A stretch of DNA of 64,000 nucleotides from the NCBI RefSeq assembly GCF_965228935.1, contig NZ_OZ245846.1:1302001-1366000 (forward strand), written 5' to 3'. The stretch is from Ulvibacterium sp965228935. Lineage in GTDB: Bacteria > Bacteroidota > Bacteroidia > Flavobacteriales > Flavobacteriaceae. This document shows, in pieces, positions 45,718 through 55,577 of the stretch. Position numbers and translations under genes: made by a program. The notes beneath the pieces are model-generated. The model saw only the letters and a program-made list of their open reading frames with translations. It did no database searches and was not told the origin of the DNA. Position 1 is the first letter of the stretch; each line of letters begins with the position of its first letter.

Positions 45718-48141
45718 ATGTTCAAAAACTATCTGAAAACCATTTTTCGTAGGGCTGTCAGGGATCGATTAAACACTTCGATCAACCTTTTTGGGCTTTC
45801 TGTGGCGATAGCCAGTTGTTTGATTATCTTTTTATTTGTCGACAACGAACTCAACTACGATAGGTTTCATAAGGATGCTGATAAAATCTACAGAATTACC
45901 ACCCATGAGACTACAGAAAATGGGACAATCAGAAATTTTGCGAATTCCTTTTTGCCATATGCCCCCTTGTTGGAATCCCAGTTTTCCTCAATTGCGAAAA
46001 CGGCACGCTTACTGCCGCAAAGCGTTAGCGTAAGCGATGACAAAAAACTGAATGTTTTTCAAGAGCCGCGTTTTTTTTATGCGGATCCTACCTTTCTGGA
46101 AGTCTTTTCCTTTCCCCTCATCCAAGGGGACAGGGCAACTGCACTCGAAGCACCGGACAACATATTGATTACGAAATCCGTCGCAAAAAAATACTTTGGT
46201 GAAAATGAGGCATTGGGCAAAGTGCTCCATGTGGAACAAGACTATACGTTCAAGGTAGCTGGCATACTTGCAGACCTTCCCGAACAATCCAGCTTGAAGT
46301 TCGATTTTATAGTCCCTATGGCGGCAGCTGAAGCAATATGGGGGCCTTGGATAGCCGACCCAAACCGCACATGGTACTATCCTCCTGTATATAGTTTTGC
46401 AAAACTCAATACGCAAGTTGCGGTCGAAGAAGCTACCCAGTATGTTAAAAGTGTTGAAAAGCAATTCCTGCCGGACCATGTGGCGGACAAACGTTCCCAT
46501 TCCCTTCAGAATGTGACCGATGTGCACTTTTCCAGTTTGGAAAATGAGTTACAGCCTTCCATAGACCGAAACGTGCTTTACCTGTTCATAGCGGTTGGCA
46601 TTGTAATACTGCTTGTCGCTGCATTCAATTTTGTGAATCTTTTTCTCACTAAAATAGTATTACATCTGAAAACCTTGGGAATCCGGAAGGTTCTTGGGGC
46701 AGATAATGGCAGTATTGGGAAACATTTATTGTTGGAAAGCCTGGCTTTTCTTTTTGCCTCACTGGTATTGGCATTTATTTGGGGAGCGTTGTTTCTTCCC
46801 GGGTTCAATTTATTGATGAAAACCCAATTGAACCTACTTTCAGTTTTCAAAAATGGGGTAATCCTTTATTTATGTGGACTGTTGTTGCTAATAAGTGTAT
46901 TGGTCTCTTTTGCGCCCCTGATGGTTATTTCCAAATATAGGCTAATGGCCTTTTTGAAAGGGAGGGGAACGTCCTTATTCAGAGGAAAAAAGTCCTCTTA
47001 CATTCAATCTGCCCTGTTGGTCTTTCAATTTGTGGTTGCCGTAACGCTGATTATTTCCACGGTCATCATGCAATCCCAGATGCACTACATACGGGACAAG
47101 AATTTGGGAATTCAGCAAGATCAGGTTTTGGTGGTTCCCGTTCGCGATGCCGCTATTCAGAACAGATTCAGTGCCGTAAAAAACCAAATCCTTCGTTTGA
47201 ACGGAGTAAAGGAAGTTTCCGCTATTTCTAACTTTCCATGGGAAAAGGGCTTTTATGACTTTGAAACTACGGTAAATAGTAATGGTCAGGTTACCAAGGC
47301 CAATGCAAATACCCTCCTTGTAGAAGAGAGTATCATGAATACACTGGATATGACCCTTGTTAAGGGAAGGGGGTTTTCAAAGGAATATGGCACCGATTCC
47401 ACTATGGCCTATGTCATGAATGAGGCTGCGGCCCTAAAGTTTGGAATTGAGGATTTGGAAAACGTCAAATTGGCCATGAAAGGCATTTCCTCTTCGACTA
47501 CCAAGGAGGGACGCTTAATAGGGATCGTAAAAAACTTTCATATACAGTCCTTGCATGATAAGATTCAACCCTTAATTCTAACTGTTTCGCCAGAAAGCTA
47601 TTTTTTGGACAATATTTTGATCCAACTGTCAGGTGCCGATATATCCTCCACAATCAGCGAGGTTGAGGCACAATTGAAAGCATATGCCCCAGGCAGGCCC
47701 TTTGAGTATTTCTTTTTGGATGAAGCATTTGAACAATTGTATGAAAGAGAGGTACTGATCAGCGCACTTTTCCAATATTTTTCGATTATCGCCATTGTTA
47801 TCGCCTGTCTTGGGTTGCTGGGAATAACCGCCTTTACGGCAACACAAAGACTTAATGAAATAGGCATACGTAAAGTATTGGGTTCCTCTGTGGTAGGAAT
47901 AGTGAATTTGCTTACTTCTGGCTTCATAAAACTTGTATTGATTGCCATTGTTATCGCCATTCCCATAGGATGGTGGATGATGACCAAGTGGTTGGAAGGT
48001 TTTGCCTATAAAACAACGATTAGCTGGTGGGTGTTTGTCCTGGCAGGAAGTACTGCCTTGACTATTGCTTTTATCACTGTAGGGTGGCAAAGCCTTAAAG
48101 CCGCGACCACCAACCCTGTTGAGGTGTTGAGAAATGAATAA
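45718..48141 (+). CDS. MacB/FtsX permease 6 of the array, divergent member
   Basis: 807 residues with the usual eight-helix plan but the least typical conserved parts. The N-terminus is MFKNYLKTIFRRAVRDRLNT. The first FtsX motif reads HLKTLGIRKVLGADNGSI (near 316), lacking the KE pair. The tail is NPVEVLRNE instead of NPVKSLRTE. The second motif (LNEIGIRKVLGSS, near 711) is nearly normal. No frameshift or stop is present, so the gene is intact. The altered cytoplasmic parts may mean a different fit to the shared ATPase. Upstream is a 97-bp gap with no repeat. Confidence 0.9.
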   Translation: MFKNYLKTIFRRAVRDRLNTSINLFGLSVAIASCLIIFLFVDNELNYDRFHKDADKIYRITTHETTENGTIRNFANSFLPYAPLLESQFSSIAKTARLLPQSVSVSDDKKLNVFQEPRFFYADPTFLEVFSFPLIQGDRATALEAPDNILITKSVAKKYFGENEALGKVLHVEQDYTFKVAGILADLPEQSSLKFDFIVPMAAAEAIWGPWIADPNRTWYYPPVYSFAKLNTQVAVEEATQYVKSVEKQFLPDHVADKRSHSLQNVTDVHFSSLENELQPSIDRNVLYLFIAVGIVILLVAAFNFVNLFLTKIVLHLKTLGIRKVLGADNGSIGKHLLLESLAFLFASLVLAFIWGALFLPGFNLLMKTQLNLLSVFKNGVILYLCGLLLLISVLVSFAPLMVISKYRLMAFLKGRGTSLFRGKKSSYIQSALLVFQFVVAVTLIISTVIMQSQMHYIRDKNLGIQQDQVLVVPVRDAAIQNRFSAVKNQILRLNGVKEVSAISNFPWEKGFYDFETTVNSNGQVTKANANTLLVEESIMNTLDMTLVKGRGFSKEYGTDSTMAYVMNEAAALKFGIEDLENVKLAMKGISSSTTKEGRLIGIVKNFHIQSLHDKIQPLILTVSPESYFLDNILIQLSGADISSTISEVEAQLKAYAPGRPFEYFFLDEAFEQLYEREVLISALFQYFSIIAIVIACLGLLGITAFTATQRLNEIGIRKVLGSSVVGIVNLLTSGFIKLVLIAIVIAIPIGWWMMTKWLEGFAYKTTISWWVFVLAGSTALTIAFITVGWQSLKAATTNPVEVLRNE

Positions 48142-48172
48142 TAAATCATCAACTCGCTATGAGCGACTTTTA

Positions 48173-48188
48173 CTGAGCGAAGTCGAAG
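48173..48188. repeat. Short CTGAGCGAAGTCGAAG repeat
   Basis: A 16-bp piece of the same repeat type found at 38153 and 43102, here in the gap between permeases 6 and 7. Only the CTGAGCG...AGTCGAAG part is kept. Confidence 0.6.
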
Positions 48189-48216
48189 TAAGTTGAAGGG
48201 TCAAAAACGAAAGATT

Positions 48217-50604
48217 ATGTTTAGGAACTATTTAAAAATCGCTTGGCGGAACCTTAAAACCAACAAACTCTTTTCGGCCATAAACATTTTAGGGCTTTCC
48301 ATAGGGCTTTCCATTACCCTTTTGCTGTTCCTGTTTATCTCGAACGAGTTCAGCTTTGATAGTATGTACCCTAAAAAGGACCGTATCTATCGGGTTTTGA
48401 CAAAGACCGATACACAATTCGATAATGAGGTCTGGGCCACTTCGGCACCTGTTATGGCTTCGGCCCTAAAGGAAAACGTGACTAACGTGGAAACAGCCGC
48501 CAGGGTCTACAAAAACGATTTTGGCAAAACGGCATCGGTTCGTGCGAACGAGCAAAACTTTACCGAGCCAATGTTCTATTGGGTGGATAAGGAGCTGTTG
48601 TCCATTTTTGACATCCGACTGGTGAAGGGCGATGCCAAAAGCGCACTGGACAGGCCCAATACGGTCATCCTCTCCGAATCAGCGGCAAAAAAGTACTTTA
48701 ACGACCAAGACCCCATCGGGAAAACCATTCTTGTGGACAACCGAAGAGCGTTGGAGGTCACGGGTGTTTATGTCGATTTTCCCAACAACAGCACCTTGGA
48801 TGCCAATGTCCTGGCCAGTAGCAATGGCCATTGGTTCTATGATAGAAAGACCTGGTCTAGCGCTAGTTTTGAGACCTATTGCCTTTTAAAGAAAAAGGCG
48901 ACTGTGGAAGCCACTGTGGCACAAATGGGGAAACTATTGGACGATAATGTTGAAAAAGAGGACCAATGGTATAGTTTGTCGTTACAGCCTTTATCAGAAG
49001 TACACCTATATTCCGCTTCGCTCGGCAATTCCTTCGCCTCACGGATTGGGGATATCAATGAAGTCCGTAACCTCGGCTATTTGGCCATCCTTATCCTGTT
49101 GATTGCCTGTATGAACTATATGAACCTGACCACTGCACGATCACAAAAGCGTTCCAAGGAAGTGGGCATCAACAAAACCTTGGGGGCCTTGTCCCAATCC
49201 TTGGTGCTACGGTTCTATCTGGAAACGGCATTGCTGACCGCCATTTCCATCCTTTTGGGCGTGGTGTTGACTATTTTGGTGTTACCCGGTTTCAACGCCC
49301 TTACTAACCAAAACCTATCGTGGCACCTTTTAATGAGTGGCCCCTTTGTAGCGGCCATTTTAGGCATTTGGTTGGTCACCACTTTAGTTTCGGGAATCTA
49401 TCCATCACTGTACCTCTCCAAATTTTTGCCAAGGGAAGTACTGTCCCCTTCCTTAAAACACGAAAAGGGGAATGCCTTTGTCCGCAAGGGATTGGTCGTT
49501 TTACAGTTTGCGGCATCAGCAGCCTTGATCGTGGGGGTTTTGGTCATCTACCAACAGACCCGATTCATCCAAAACAAAAACCTTGGGTTTGATTCTGACA
49601 ATATAATGGTCATTTCCACAAAGGGAATGCGTGCCGAAAACAGAACCACCATGACCCAAGAATTCAAAAACAAGGCAGAGGTATCCAACGTGGCCATGGC
49701 ACAGGGCTATCCGGGAATTCGTGTCAGCGGGTACTCACTGTTCAAGAATGCATCCTATATAAAGGGATTAGGCATCCAGGCCAATGTTTCCGATGCAACG
49801 ATTACCGATGTCTTGCAAATGAAGTTCTTGGCGGGCCAAGGATTGCCCATGCACAAAACCGAGGGTGACACTCTTGTGGAAGTGGTACTGAACAAAAAAG
49901 CCGTGGATTATTTGGGTTTTTCCCCTGAAGAAGCCATTGGCCAACAAGCAATTATTTTCCACAATAGGCCCGCTATAATTGTTGGGGTGGTCGATGATTT
50001 CAACTTTGCCTCCCTGCACGAACCCATTGGGGCCTATGCTTTTCACAATAATGTTAGGAATGAGGGAAAATCCTATATGTTGGTCAGGTTCAACACGAAA
50101 GATCTTCAAAAGACGCTGTCCGATTTCAAGACAACCTTTGCAAAAGTCGCTCCGAACCTCGATTTTAACTATTCCTTTTTGGATCAGAATCTGGAACAAC
50201 TCTATATACGCGAGAAACGAGCGGCAAATGTGAGCATCGCCTTTTGTTTGTTGGCCATATTTGTAGCCGCCATGGGCCTTTTTGGTTTGGCCGCCTTTAC
50301 GGCAGAACAGCGTAAAAAGGAAGTAGGGATACGAAAAGTATTGGGTGCAAGCGTCTTGGGGATTGCCCAAATGCTCTCGAAGGATTTTTTAAAACTGGTT
50401 CTGGTGGCCCTTGTCATCGCCTTTCCATTGGCCTATTGGGTGATGTCCAGTTGGTTGGAAGGTTTTGCCTTCCATATTGACATCGGTTGGGCGGTATTTG
50501 CCATAGCAGGAATTTTGGCGATAGCCATTGCACTGTTTACGGTCAGTTTTCAGGCCATAGGTGCTGCCATGGCGAATCCGGTAAAAAGCTTGCGAACGGA
50601 ATAA
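48217..50604 (+). CDS. MacB/FtsX permease 7 of the array
   Basis: 795 residues from the ATG at 48217; an in-frame TTG at 48193 would add eight residues (MKGQKRKI), but the family begins at MFRNYLKIAWRNL, so the ATG is chosen. FtsX motifs RSKEVGINKTLGALSQSL (near 311, with N in place of the usual R of IRK) and RKKEVGIRKVLGAS (near 698); tail NPVKSLRTE. Periplasmic domain 1 includes LSIFDIRLVKGDAKSALD. No close relative elsewhere in the array was seen. Expected to use the shared ATPase. Confidence 0.92.
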   Translation: MFRNYLKIAWRNLKTNKLFSAINILGLSIGLSITLLLFLFISNEFSFDSMYPKKDRIYRVLTKTDTQFDNEVWATSAPVMASALKENVTNVETAARVYKNDFGKTASVRANEQNFTEPMFYWVDKELLSIFDIRLVKGDAKSALDRPNTVILSESAAKKYFNDQDPIGKTILVDNRRALEVTGVYVDFPNNSTLDANVLASSNGHWFYDRKTWSSASFETYCLLKKKATVEATVAQMGKLLDDNVEKEDQWYSLSLQPLSEVHLYSASLGNSFASRIGDINEVRNLGYLAILILLIACMNYMNLTTARSQKRSKEVGINKTLGALSQSLVLRFYLETALLTAISILLGVVLTILVLPGFNALTNQNLSWHLLMSGPFVAAILGIWLVTTLVSGIYPSLYLSKFLPREVLSPSLKHEKGNAFVRKGLVVLQFAASAALIVGVLVIYQQTRFIQNKNLGFDSDNIMVISTKGMRAENRTTMTQEFKNKAEVSNVAMAQGYPGIRVSGYSLFKNASYIKGLGIQANVSDATITDVLQMKFLAGQGLPMHKTEGDTLVEVVLNKKAVDYLGFSPEEAIGQQAIIFHNRPAIIVGVVDDFNFASLHEPIGAYAFHNNVRNEGKSYMLVRFNTKDLQKTLSDFKTTFAKVAPNLDFNYSFLDQNLEQLYIREKRAANVSIAFCLLAIFVAAMGLFGLAAFTAEQRKKEVGIRKVLGASVLGIAQMLSKDFLKLVLVALVIAFPLAYWVMSSWLEGFAFHIDIGWAVFAIAGILAIAIALFTVSFQAIGAAMANPVKSLRTE

Positions 50605-50612
50605 TGGAATGG

Positions 50613-50645
50613 AGACCTGTCAGGTGTACAAAACCTGGCAGGTCT
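50613..50645. repeat. Palindromic AGACCTG(T)CAGGT repeat
   Basis: Imperfect inverted repeat: AGACCTGTCAGGT, a 7-bp centre, then ACCTGGCAGGTCT. It lies just after the stop of permease 7. It belongs to the same type as the repeats at 58050 and 60475 and could fold as an RNA hairpin between genes. Confidence 0.75.
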
Positions 50646-50693
50646 AGATCAAAAGAAAGGAAAGAATTTGTTCATCAATCAATAACACGCATC

Positions 50694-53090
50694 ATGTTTA
50701 AGAACTATTTAAAAATCGCTTGGCGGAATCTATGGAAGAATAGAGTTTATTCGATTATCAATGTGGGTGGATTGGCCATAGGAATGGCCGTGGCCCTAAT
50801 GATCGGGCTTTGGGTAGCGGACGAATTGACCCGTGACCATTACTATGGGAACAAGGACCAGATTGCCCAAGTTTATCAGAACAGGACAAGAAACGGAAGT
50901 ATAGATACCGGGAATGCCGTTCCCAGGCCGTTGGAGTTTGTGCTCCGGGAACAATATGGAGACCATTTTAAACATATTGTGATGGCCTCGTGGGAATGGA
51001 AACAGAGCTTGGAATACAATAACAAAATCATTTCCCGTATGGGGAATTGTATGCAGGCCGGTATCACGGATATGTTGGATTTCAAAATGGTGAACGGCCA
51101 GAGAAATGGCCTTCAGGACATTGATGGCTTGATGTTGGACGAATCCACCTCCCAAGCTCTTTTTGGATCGGAAGACCCTATAGGAAAGGTTGTCCGGGTT
51201 AATAACGAAATTGACGCAACGGTAACCGGGGTGTATGAGGATATACCGTTTAACAATTCGTTCCATGGCCTTCAATTTTTGATGCCCTGGGAAAGGTATT
51301 TGGCATGGCGCGAATGGGTTGCCAAGGCCAGGGATAATTGGAACAACAACTCGTTTCAGATGTTCGTGCAAATTGCGGATAATATGAACATGGATGAGGT
51401 AACCGCTACCATCAAGGATGCCAAAAAAGATCAACTTCCCGAGGCCCAAAGCAATCCGCAACTCTTCCTTTTTCCTATGAAGGATTGGTATTTACGGGGG
51501 AATTTTGAAGAAGGTCGTCAGGTAGGTGGTCGGATTACCTACGTTAAGCTATTCGGTTTCATAGGGATTTTGGTGCTGGTGCTGGCTTGCATCAATTTTA
51601 TGAACCTCAGTACGGCACGGTCCGAAAAAAGGGCCAAAGAAGTGGGGCTTCGAAAAACGATAGGCTCCAACAGGCGTCATTTGGTACATCAATTTCTTGG
51701 GGAATCCTTTTTGGTAACCCTGTTGGCCTTCTGTTTGGCGGTTATCTTGGTTTTGGTCTTCCTGGACGGATTTAACCAACTGTCGGGCAAAGAGGTACAT
51801 TTCCCATGGAAAAGCCCGTTGTTTTGGATGGCTTCCCTGCTATTCATTAGTATCACGGCACTGCTATCGGGGAGCTATCCGGCTTTATATCTGTCTTCCT
51901 TTAGGCCCGTTGAGGCTTTAAAAGGTACGCTCAAGGTCGGACGGCTTTCGGTGCTGCCCAGAAAGGTTTTGGTGGTAGTGCAATTTACGGCCTCGGCGGC
52001 ATTTATCATCGGTACCCTTGTAGTACTGCAGCAGATTCGTTTTGTAAAGGACAGGCCTGTTGGGTATGCTAAGGAAGGGCTTATACAGATTCCTGCCGCG
52101 GGACAAGAATTCTCGGAAAAGAGAGATCTTGTTCGAACTGAATTCCTGGCATCGGGTGCCATAACCGAAATGTCAACCGCCAGCGCCCCTACCACCGAAA
52201 TATGGTCCAATACGGGCAATTATACCTGGGATGGAAAACCGGACGATTTTCAAGTAAGTTTAGCCTGGACCTTCGTGTCCCCACAATATGCCAAGTCCCT
52301 TGGCCTGGAGATAATCATGGGAAGGGATTTCTCCACGGAATTTCCAACGGACTCCAATGCCGTCCTTATCAACAGGGCAGCTATGAAATATATGGGCCTT
52401 ACCGATCCGGTCGGCAAATTCCTGAGGGAATCGGATAGCGAGAATCCCGGCCCTCCTCTGCAAATTGTCGGGGTAATCGAGGATATGATCGTACAATCTC
52501 CTTTTGAGCCGGTAAGACAGGGGGTCTATGCGTTCGATAAATACGGCATAACCAATTTCTACAATCTTCGGCTGAATCCACAAAAGAGTACCGAGGAAAA
52601 TCTTGCTAGGATAGAAGGCGTATTTAAGGAGCACTTTCCCAAAACCCCTTTCGACTACCAGTTTGTGGACAATCAATATGCCATCAAGTTCCAATCGGAG
52701 GAGCGTGTGGCCAGTTTGGCCGGCGTCTTCACGGTTTTGGCCATTTTCATCAGTTGCTTGGGACTTTTTGGGCTAACTGCTTTTGTGGCCGAACGGCGAA
52801 CCAAGGAAATAGGGGTACGTAAGGTATTGGGTGCTTCCGTATTTGGCCTTTGGAAAATGCTTTCCAAGGACTTTTTGGCCCTGGTCCTCATAGCATGTGC
52901 GGTCGCTGTACCCATAGCCTTTTATATCATGCACGGATGGTTGCAAAATTATACTTATAGGATCGATCTGTCCTGGATGATATTTGCGGCGGCGATTTTC
53001 GGGGCCCTGTTTATCACGGTCATTACAGTAAGTTTTCAGGCCATAAAGGCTGCCAATACCAATCCCGTAAAGAGCCTACGGATGGAGTGA
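50694..53090 (+). CDS. MacB/FtsX permease 8 of the array
   Basis: 798 residues from the ATG at 50694. The frame is open further upstream through the end of permease 7, but that extension is unlike any family member and crosses a palindromic repeat. N-terminus MFKNYLKIAWRNLWKNRVYS; FtsX motifs RAKEVGLRKTIGSNRRHL (near 312) and RTKEIGVRKVLGAS (near 701); tail NPVKSLRME. Periplasmic domain 1 is distinctive (HIVMASWEWKQSLEYNNK, then MLDESTSQALFG). Its WVADE motif after helix 1 resembles WIQDE of permease 9 and WVRHE of permease 11. Confidence 0.92.
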   Translation: MFKNYLKIAWRNLWKNRVYSIINVGGLAIGMAVALMIGLWVADELTRDHYYGNKDQIAQVYQNRTRNGSIDTGNAVPRPLEFVLREQYGDHFKHIVMASWEWKQSLEYNNKIISRMGNCMQAGITDMLDFKMVNGQRNGLQDIDGLMLDESTSQALFGSEDPIGKVVRVNNEIDATVTGVYEDIPFNNSFHGLQFLMPWERYLAWREWVAKARDNWNNNSFQMFVQIADNMNMDEVTATIKDAKKDQLPEAQSNPQLFLFPMKDWYLRGNFEEGRQVGGRITYVKLFGFIGILVLVLACINFMNLSTARSEKRAKEVGLRKTIGSNRRHLVHQFLGESFLVTLLAFCLAVILVLVFLDGFNQLSGKEVHFPWKSPLFWMASLLFISITALLSGSYPALYLSSFRPVEALKGTLKVGRLSVLPRKVLVVVQFTASAAFIIGTLVVLQQIRFVKDRPVGYAKEGLIQIPAAGQEFSEKRDLVRTEFLASGAITEMSTASAPTTEIWSNTGNYTWDGKPDDFQVSLAWTFVSPQYAKSLGLEIIMGRDFSTEFPTDSNAVLINRAAMKYMGLTDPVGKFLRESDSENPGPPLQIVGVIEDMIVQSPFEPVRQGVYAFDKYGITNFYNLRLNPQKSTEENLARIEGVFKEHFPKTPFDYQFVDNQYAIKFQSEERVASLAGVFTVLAIFISCLGLFGLTAFVAERRTKEIGVRKVLGASVFGLWKMLSKDFLALVLIACAVAVPIAFYIMHGWLQNYTYRIDLSWMIFAAAIFGALFITVITVSFQAIKAANTNPVKSLRME

Positions 53091-53128
53091 CATTAAGCGA
53101 AACATTATAGCATCGAAAATGAATATTT

Positions 53129-55546
53129 ATGTTAAGGAATTATTTTATAGTTGGGTTTAGGAACATCATTAGGGACAAGGCGTTTTCAATCATAAATCTC
53201 TCGGGCCTTGTATTGGGAATGGTAAGCTTTCTCCTGATTTTTTTATGGATACAGGACGAAAAGGCAATGGATGGTTTTCACGGCAACTCCGATACGCTCT
53301 ATAATGTGTACTATACGGTGGTTTCCGAGAGCAAAACAGATGGAACCTATGCAACACCTACAAATTACGATGCGGAACAACAACGCTATTTTCCCCTCTT
53401 GGAGGGGATGCAACAAGGCATTGACGGTATAGAACGTTCCAATTTCTATGTGACGGGCTATGAGCTTCCCTGGGGATATCCGGAAACATTTGAGGTTGGG
53501 GATAGAATGTATAAAATGGAAGGGGCAAGGGCCGGAAAGGACTTTTTTGAAATGTTCAATTATCCCATTATTGCAGGCGATACTTCTATGCCTTTAGGTG
53601 AAATAAATACCATTGCCATTTCCAGAAAAATGGCGGAACTATTTTTTGATGGGCCACAAAATGCCGTGGGTAAAACAATGCGGTATGAAAACTACCTGGA
53701 TCTTAGGGTCACGGCCGTTTTTGAGGACGTAACAACAAAAAGTTCCCTTTCCTTTGACTTTTTGATCGATTGGGAATCCTATGCCAAATTGGGAATCCTT
53801 GTTGCCTCCCATAATGTACTTTCAACGGTTCAAATTTCAAATACGGCAGACCCTTATCAGGTGGAGCAAAACATCAATACCTATCTACAAACCCGGTTGG
53901 ATCCCAATAACCCTATTCGGATGGAAGCCCATCTACAGCCCTTTAAGGACAAATACCTCAAAGGACGTTTTGAAAATGGCAAGCCGGTCGATGGGCGTAT
54001 GGAATACATCAAACTTTTTGCCGGGGTAGCCATCTTCATTTTGATTATTGCCTGTATCAACTATATGAACCTTGCTACGGCCAGATCGGTAAAGCGGGCC
54101 AAGGAAGTCGGGGTAAGGAAAGCAGTGGGATCCCTAAAGGGACATTTGATTGGCCAGTTTATATTGGAATCGATCTTACTTTCGTTCTTTGCCGTTGTTG
54201 TTTCGGTGATCTTAGCAGGATTACTGCTCCCGTTGGTAAATTCCTTTACGGGGAAGGAAATTGCCTTGCCGTTCCATAATGTTTACTATTGGATGATCGT
54301 ACTGGGCTTAATTGTCTTTACCGGCTTTTTTGCTGGGAGCTATCCCGCACTTTTTCTGTCTTCATTGAAACCTGTACAGGTATTGAAAGGAACATTTAGG
54401 TTCACGGGTTCTTCGGAATGGCTAAGAAAGGGACTGACCATTTTCCAATTTGGGCTCTCCATTTTGCTATTGATAGCTGCTATGGTCGTTTCACGTCAAA
54501 CGGATTTTGTTCAGCATTCCAATTTGGGATACAATCGGGAGAACTTGATATACATCCGTATTGAAGGAACATTGGCCAATGCCGAAAAATATGCGGTATT
54601 CAAGGATGAGGCCTCCAGATTGCCCGGGGTGGCCTTGGTAGATCGCAGTAGTGAAGCCCCACATGCCATGGAATTTGAAGTGGCGGATCCTATTGATTGG
54701 GAAGGTAAGGGCGAGGGAGTTTCCGTTGGATTTATGCCCAAATCCGTAGGGTTTGATTTTCTAAGCATTATGGACTTAAAAGTTGCGGATGGCCGGGGGT
54801 TTTCAAAAAAGATTGCTTCGGATTCCACGGATGCTTTTATGGTGAATCGGGAAGCTGTCCGGCAAATGGGAATCACCGATCCCTTGGGAAAATGGGTTTC
54901 GGCCTGGGACAAAAAAGGGCGTATTATTGGCATTTTGGAGGATTATCATACCGCTTCCCTACACCAAAGAATAAAGCCGGTTATCGTAGATGTAAAGGAA
55001 AATCTCAATTTCGGGTTTATCCTAATTCGGACCAAGCCGGGTAAGACCAAGGAGGCCTTGGCCCAATTAAGGACATTGTATGCAAAAATAAATCCTCTGC
55101 GTCCTTTTGATTATCAGTTTGCCGATAGCGAATATCAAGCGCTATACAAAAGCGAGCAGGTGGTTGCCAAATTATCCAATATCTTTTCGGTTTTCGCCAT
55201 TATAATTTCATGTCTGGGACTATTGGGGCTTGCCATGTTCTCCGCGCAACAACGGGTTAAGGAGATAGCCGTGCGGAAAGTATTGGGCGCATCAACTACG
55301 ACGATTATCAATTTGTTTTCCAAGGATATTTTAAGGCTTGTTGGCTTTTCTTTTTTGATTGCCGCGCCTATTGGATGGCTTGTAATGGACGGTTGGTTGG
55401 AGGGCTTTGCCTACAAAATAGACCTTTCTTGGTGGATTTTTGCCCTAACGGGTCTTATAGCATTTGGGGTGGCGTTTTTGACCATCAGTTCGCAATCGTT
55501 TAGGGTGGCAAGGGCCAATCCTGCTAATTCATTACGCTCGGAATAA
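53129..55546 (+). CDS. MacB/FtsX permease 9 of the array
   Basis: 805 residues. The N-terminus is altered (MLRNYFIVGFRNIIRDKAFS). FtsX motifs RAKEVGVRKAVGSLKGHL (near 323) and RVKEIAVRKVLGAS (near 709); tail NPANSLRSE, a variant of NPVKSLRTE. Helix 1 is followed by WIQDEKAMDGFHGNSD. Periplasmic domain 1 is longer at its start than in most relatives and rich in aromatic residues. It begins 38 bp after permease 8. No disruption is seen. Confidence 0.92.
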   Translation: MLRNYFIVGFRNIIRDKAFSIINLSGLVLGMVSFLLIFLWIQDEKAMDGFHGNSDTLYNVYYTVVSESKTDGTYATPTNYDAEQQRYFPLLEGMQQGIDGIERSNFYVTGYELPWGYPETFEVGDRMYKMEGARAGKDFFEMFNYPIIAGDTSMPLGEINTIAISRKMAELFFDGPQNAVGKTMRYENYLDLRVTAVFEDVTTKSSLSFDFLIDWESYAKLGILVASHNVLSTVQISNTADPYQVEQNINTYLQTRLDPNNPIRMEAHLQPFKDKYLKGRFENGKPVDGRMEYIKLFAGVAIFILIIACINYMNLATARSVKRAKEVGVRKAVGSLKGHLIGQFILESILLSFFAVVVSVILAGLLLPLVNSFTGKEIALPFHNVYYWMIVLGLIVFTGFFAGSYPALFLSSLKPVQVLKGTFRFTGSSEWLRKGLTIFQFGLSILLLIAAMVVSRQTDFVQHSNLGYNRENLIYIRIEGTLANAEKYAVFKDEASRLPGVALVDRSSEAPHAMEFEVADPIDWEGKGEGVSVGFMPKSVGFDFLSIMDLKVADGRGFSKKIASDSTDAFMVNREAVRQMGITDPLGKWVSAWDKKGRIIGILEDYHTASLHQRIKPVIVDVKENLNFGFILIRTKPGKTKEALAQLRTLYAKINPLRPFDYQFADSEYQALYKSEQVVAKLSNIFSVFAIIISCLGLLGLAMFSAQQRVKEIAVRKVLGASTTTIINLFSKDILRLVGFSFLIAAPIGWLVMDGWLEGFAYKIDLSWWIFALTGLIAFGVAFLTISSQSFRVARANPANSLRSE

Positions 55547-55577
55547 AAATGGATATCAATCAAAAAATCGAAAAATC

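Noticed and set aside
48193..48216. TTG start giving eight extra residues to permease 7
   Set aside because: The ATG at 48217 gives the conserved N-terminus and the extra residues fall in the intergenic leader.
50487..50693. 69-codon N-terminal extension of permease 8
   Set aside because: It overlaps the end of permease 7 and crosses a palindromic repeat, and it resembles no family member. The family start MFKNYLKIAWRNL is at 50694.
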